Shown: piece by piece, positions 5,893 to 7,916 of the stretch
Position numbering within the stretch: position 1 is the first letter of the stretch
How the letters are laid out: each line of letters starts with the position of its first letter
Assembly (NCBI GenBank): GCA_003641345.1
Contig: QNAD01000088.1
Location: forward strand, 1 to 7,916
DNA length: 7,916 nucleotides
Source: Candidatus Zixiibacteriota bacterium
GTDB lineage: Bacteria > Zixibacteria > MSB-5A5 > GN15 > FEB-12
Direction: 5' to 3'
Position numbers and translations under genes: made by a program
The notes under the pieces: model-generated
Seen by the model: the letters and a program-made list of their open reading frames with translations, nothing else
Told to the model about the DNA's origin: nothing
The model's database searches: none

Positions 5893-6954
5893 CAATTTTT
5901 TTGGAGCTTTATTCATAACTTTATTCCCTCTTCTTGTCACTAACACATCATCTTCAATTCTTACTCCGCCCCAACCGGAGATATAAATTCCAGGTTCAAC
6001 AGTTATCACGTTGTTAGGCTTTAGCTTATCGCCAGAAACCGAGGAAAGTCTGGGACCGATATGAACAAAATAACCAATTCCATGTCCTGTTCCATGACCA
6101 AAATTCTTTCCATAACCTGCTTTAGTAATAATACTCCGACAGGTATTGTCAACGGTCTTGCCTAAAACTCCCGGTTTAACTTTTTTAATACCCGCTTTTT
6201 GAGCTTTAAGCACCAAATTATATATTTTTTTCTGACGTGGTGTAGCTTTGCCAACCACAACCGTTCTGGTCATATCGGACACATATCCATTTACGGTAGC
6301 ACCAAAATCGAATGTTATAAAATCTCCCTTTTTGATTTTTTTCTTCGATGCTTCCCCGTGAGGCAAAGCCGAGCGATAACCGGAAGCAACTATTGTTTCA
6401 AATGCCGGTTTTTCAGAACCGAGCATTATCATCTGATATTCAAGTTCCGCCGCCAATTCTATTTCTTTAATACCCGGTTCAATCATACTTAATATTCTTT
6501 CAAAGGCAATATCCGAAATATCAACCGCTTTCTGAATATTTTTTATTTCATCATTATCTTTGACCCAGCCCAGTTCGGTAAAAAGATGTCCGGCATTAAC
6601 CAAAATTCCATTCGGTAAAGATTTATTTAGACGTTCCAATCCGCCAACAGTTAAATACTCTTCGTTATACCCATAAACAAAGTTCTGTTTATTAAATTTA
6701 GGAAAATCCTTAAGAGCATTGTAAGTATCATATTTAATAATATTAACTTTGGCACCTTTTACCTGTTTGGCTGATTGATCTTTATATCTGAAGTCTGTAA
6801 AAAATTCTGAACCTTTAGGGGTGATTACTAAAAGTCCGGCTGAGCCGGTAAATCCGGTTAAATATCTGATATGATCGAGATGATTTACAATAACACCATC
6901 AAGATTTTCTTTTTGTATAGCTTTTTTTAATTCGGCAATTCTCTTAACTGACAT
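5881..6954 (-). CDS. pepP: Xaa-Pro aminopeptidase / M24 family metallopeptidase
   Basis: This 357-residue two-domain M24B peptidase removes N-terminal residues preceding proline and is probably cytoplasmic, with no signal peptide. The creatinase-like N-domain (1-130) contains HLDHIRYLTGFTGSAG and FTDFRYKDQ. The 'pita-bread' domain supplies all five metal ligands: D216 (TFDFGA), D227 (SDMTRT), H291 (in GHGTGHGIG), E320 (TVEPGIYI) and E334 (VRIEDD). H298 matches the second active-site histidine. Where most relatives read VHEGP this one has VHIGP, so Ile299 replaces a usually acidic residue that is not a metal ligand. ATG 6954 has AAGGAG nine bases upstream, lying within the last codons of the TPR gene. 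The genes are three bases apart and probably translationally coupled. The stop is TGA. Prolidase is a possible alternative within the same family. The symbol is at family level. Confidence 0.92.
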   Translation of the reverse strand: MSVKRIAELKKAIQKENLDGVIVNHLDHIRYLTGFTGSAGLLVITPKGSEFFTDFRYKDQSAKQVKGAKVNIIKYDTYNALKDFPKFNKQNFVYGYNEEYLTVGGLERLNKSLPNGILVNAGHLFTELGWVKDNDEIKNIQKAVDISDIAFERILSMIEPGIKEIELAAELEYQMIMLGSEKPAFETIVASGYRSALPHGEASKKKIKKGDFITFDFGATVNGYVSDMTRTVVVGKATPRQKKIYNLVLKAQKAGIKKVKPGVLGKTVDNTCRSIITKAGYGKNFGHGTGHGIGYFVHIGPRLSSVSGDKLKPNNVITVEPGIYISGWGGVRIEDDVLVTRRGNKVMNKAPKKLLEL

Positions 6955-6957
6955 AAT

Positions 6958-7674
6958 TTAAAGCTCCTTTTCGTTTATTTTTAATTCTGCATTTCTAAGT
7001 TTATCTTTAATTTTTGGGTTCTTATTTTTTTGATATATTACCTTGAAAACCTCTGCGGCTAATCTTACATGACCCTGATTCATATACAAATCACCCATCG
7101 TCTCTGTATAAAATGGAATCGAAGCCAAAGCTCCATCATATTTATTTGGCTTTAGATAGTTTGTATCTTCCTCTTTTTTTACTAAAGTAATCGAGCTGGT
7201 CACTGTTGATTCTTTTTTTTCAATGTTACACACCAATCCCTTACACAAAGGGTCAATATATAAAATTCTTTCATAGTTATTTATTGCTTCAAAATCGTTT
7301 TTGTTATGAAATTTGATATCGCCCAGATATTTTAGACATACAATATTATCAGGATCTGATATTAAAATAGAGTTAAACTCATTTTCTGCAGATTCAATTT
7401 GTCCGGCATGGTACAATGCTCTGGCATAAAGAAGCCTGGCTGATAAAAGAGGGAATTCGTTGTTCAGTTTATTTTTGCATATTTCCACGACTGTAGAATA
7501 TTTTTTTTCAGAAAAATTTTTAGCGGCGACTGCGGGCCAGTAACCTCTTGATGCCAAAGATTCAATATTGGTTATTTTTCTCTGGTTCTCTTCCATAGAA
7601 TATAAGTAACAAATTTCATAACCAAAAAGCAACGTAATGATAAGTAATTTATAAAGTAATATAATTTTGTTCAT
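6958..7674 (-). CDS. Membrane-anchored tetratricopeptide repeat protein
   Basis: From ATG 7674 the product is 238 residues. Residues 2-25 are a hydrophobic segment (NKIILLYKLLIITLLFGYEI), a signal anchor or uncleaved signal, so the rest is probably outside the cytoplasm. Two adjacent TPR units follow, beginning at ARLLYARALYHAGQIESAENEF and at CLKYLGDIKFHNKNDFEAINNY, each ending in a DPxx turn (DPDN, DPLC). A Lys/Ser/Thr linker leads to a third, separated TPR-like helix pair (ETMGDLYMNQGHVRLAAEVF). This suggests a protein-interaction scaffold, with a partner I cannot identify. The start is uncertain: a GTG at 7809 would add 45 residues without TPR or signal character, running into a GC-richer repeat-like region, and no start has a strong ribosome binding site. 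It is three bases before pepP and probably co-transcribed. Confidence 0.8.
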   Translation of the reverse strand: MNKIILLYKLLIITLLFGYEICYLYSMEENQRKITNIESLASRGYWPAVAAKNFSEKKYSTVVEICKNKLNNEFPLLSARLLYARALYHAGQIESAENEFNSILISDPDNIVCLKYLGDIKFHNKNDFEAINNYERILYIDPLCKGLVCNIEKKESTVTSSITLVKKEEDTNYLKPNKYDGALASIPFYTETMGDLYMNQGHVRLAAEVFKVIYQKNKNPKIKDKLRNAELKINEKEL

Positions 7675-7726
7675 TTGTTGAAAAATGTAATATTGTGTGC
7701 GTTGCATATTATTTCGTGTGTTATGT

Positions 7727-7756
7727 GATATATTGACGAACCACCAATAAAGACAA
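7727..7756 (-). promoter_or_regulatory. Weak candidate promoter for the TPR-pepP unit
   Basis: On the minus strand TTGTCT (7756-7751) and TATATC (7732-7727) each match 4 of 6 consensus bases, with 18-base spacing. A start near 7720 would leave about 46 bases before the TPR ATG at 7674. The match is marginal in AT-rich DNA, and the choice rests partly on its position. Confidence 0.25.
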
Positions 7757-7827
7757 AGAGAATCTAGATTCCTGCGTTTGTGTGCGTGGTGTACGTCCTC
7801 GTGCGCCACGTAATGTTGGGACAGTTC

Positions 7828-7869
7828 GTCGGTGTTCTGAATCCGCCTGTGGCGGATGAAAAACCCGAC
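7828..7869. repeat. Large imperfect palindrome, probable dispersed intergenic repeat
   Basis: The core is ATCCGCC (7841-7847), loop TGT (7848-7850), GGCGGAT (7851-7857), a perfect seven-pair stem. It is extended by outer arms GTCGG (7828-7832) and CCGAC (7865-7869), with a partly matching TGTTCTGA / GAAAAAC stretch between. The whole is a nested hairpin of about 42 bases. From memory, similar CCGCCTGTGGCGG palindromes recur between genes in several uncultivated bacterial genomes. No T run follows on either strand, so a simple terminator is less likely. Confidence 0.6.
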
Positions 7870-7916
7870 ATCTTCTCAAAACAATTATTATTTTTGTGCC
7901 CGGTTCACCGTGTCGA

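Larger units (their letters stand above)
7675..7916. other. Intergenic, GC-richer, repeat-like region upstream of the TPR gene
   Basis: No gene is supported in these 242 bases. Two minus-strand frames are open: one from the window edge to a TAA at 7721-7723, the other joining the TPR gene as a GTG-started extension. Their products are rich in Arg, His and Thr, with no recognisable domain. The stretch from about 7765 to 7870 is visibly richer in G and C than its neighbours and contains the palindrome at 7828-7869. A smaller inverted pair, CGTGG (7785-7789) and CCACG (7806-7810), also lies here. Open frames in GC-richer repeats arise easily, so I treat them as non-coding. The edge frame could still be the tail of a gene outside the window. 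Confidence 0.5.

Noticed and set aside
360..6492. Plus-strand open frames inside the minus-strand genes (for example 360-590, 1369-1563, 1678-1860, 3672-3893, 4844-5131, 6199-6492)
   Set aside because: Each lies fully within a well-supported gene on the other strand and shows no family motif.
7693..7787. Ten-base direct repeat TTGTGTGCGT at 7693-7702 and 7778-7787
   Set aside because: It could mark target-site duplication, but it is short and of GT-rich low complexity, with no element ends recognisable between the copies.
7675..7809. GTG-started N-terminal extension of the TPR protein
   Set aside because: The added 45 residues resemble no domain, precede a good hydrophobic N-terminus, and run into GC-richer repeat-like DNA.
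7721..7915. Minus-strand frame open from the window edge to a TAA at 7723-7721
   Set aside because: It covers the palindrome, is rich in Arg and Thr, and has no recognisable motif. It is more likely chance openness in a repeat than the tail of a gene.

Overview
All supported genes in this 7.9 kb window lie on the minus strand, so the genes read from high to low coordinates. The DNA is AT-rich and uses the standard bacterial code, with genes ending in TAA, TAG or TGA. Gene content (split acetyl-CoA carboxylase subunits, split glycine decarboxylase, a PilT-type ATPase, a lipoprotein with a type II signal peptide) indicates a Gram-negative-type bacterium. I lean weakly towards an uncultivated FCB-group lineage (Zixibacteria- or Cloacimonadota-like), but the window alone does not settle this.

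There appear to be two transcription units. The first (about 7674 to 4084) holds a membrane-anchored TPR protein, a PepP-type Xaa-Pro aminopeptidase, accB (biotin carboxyl carrier protein) and a pilT-like retraction ATPase. It ends in a clear Rho-independent terminator at 4084-4110. A good sigma70-type promoter inside the 3' end of pepP probably gives accB-pilT an extra start. The second (from a promoter at 3958-3986 down to the window start) holds accC (biotin carboxylase), gcvH, gcvPA, a small zinc-ribbon/DUF2007 protein and a thioredoxin-like lipoprotein. The two biotin-dependent subunits of fatty-acid synthesis are therefore split between adjacent units, with pilT, a terminator and a promoter between them.

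The most notable item is the last gene (317 to beyond 1). Conventional translation stops at a TGA at 132-134, but the frame stays open for another 43 codons to the window edge and still reads as thioredoxin. The TGA falls exactly on the first redox cysteine of the CxxC motif, giving Sec-Pro-Trp-Cys. Just downstream is a 9-bp hairpin with a GGUC loop 23 nt after the UGA, the same loop as the E. coli fdhF SECIS. I read it as a selenocysteine-containing thioredoxin-like lipoprotein that ordinary gene calling would truncate or miss.

The right end (7675-7916) has no gene I can support. It is richer in GC than its surroundings and carries a large imperfect palindrome that looks like a dispersed intergenic repeat. 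A GTG-started upstream extension of the TPR gene into this region is probably spurious.
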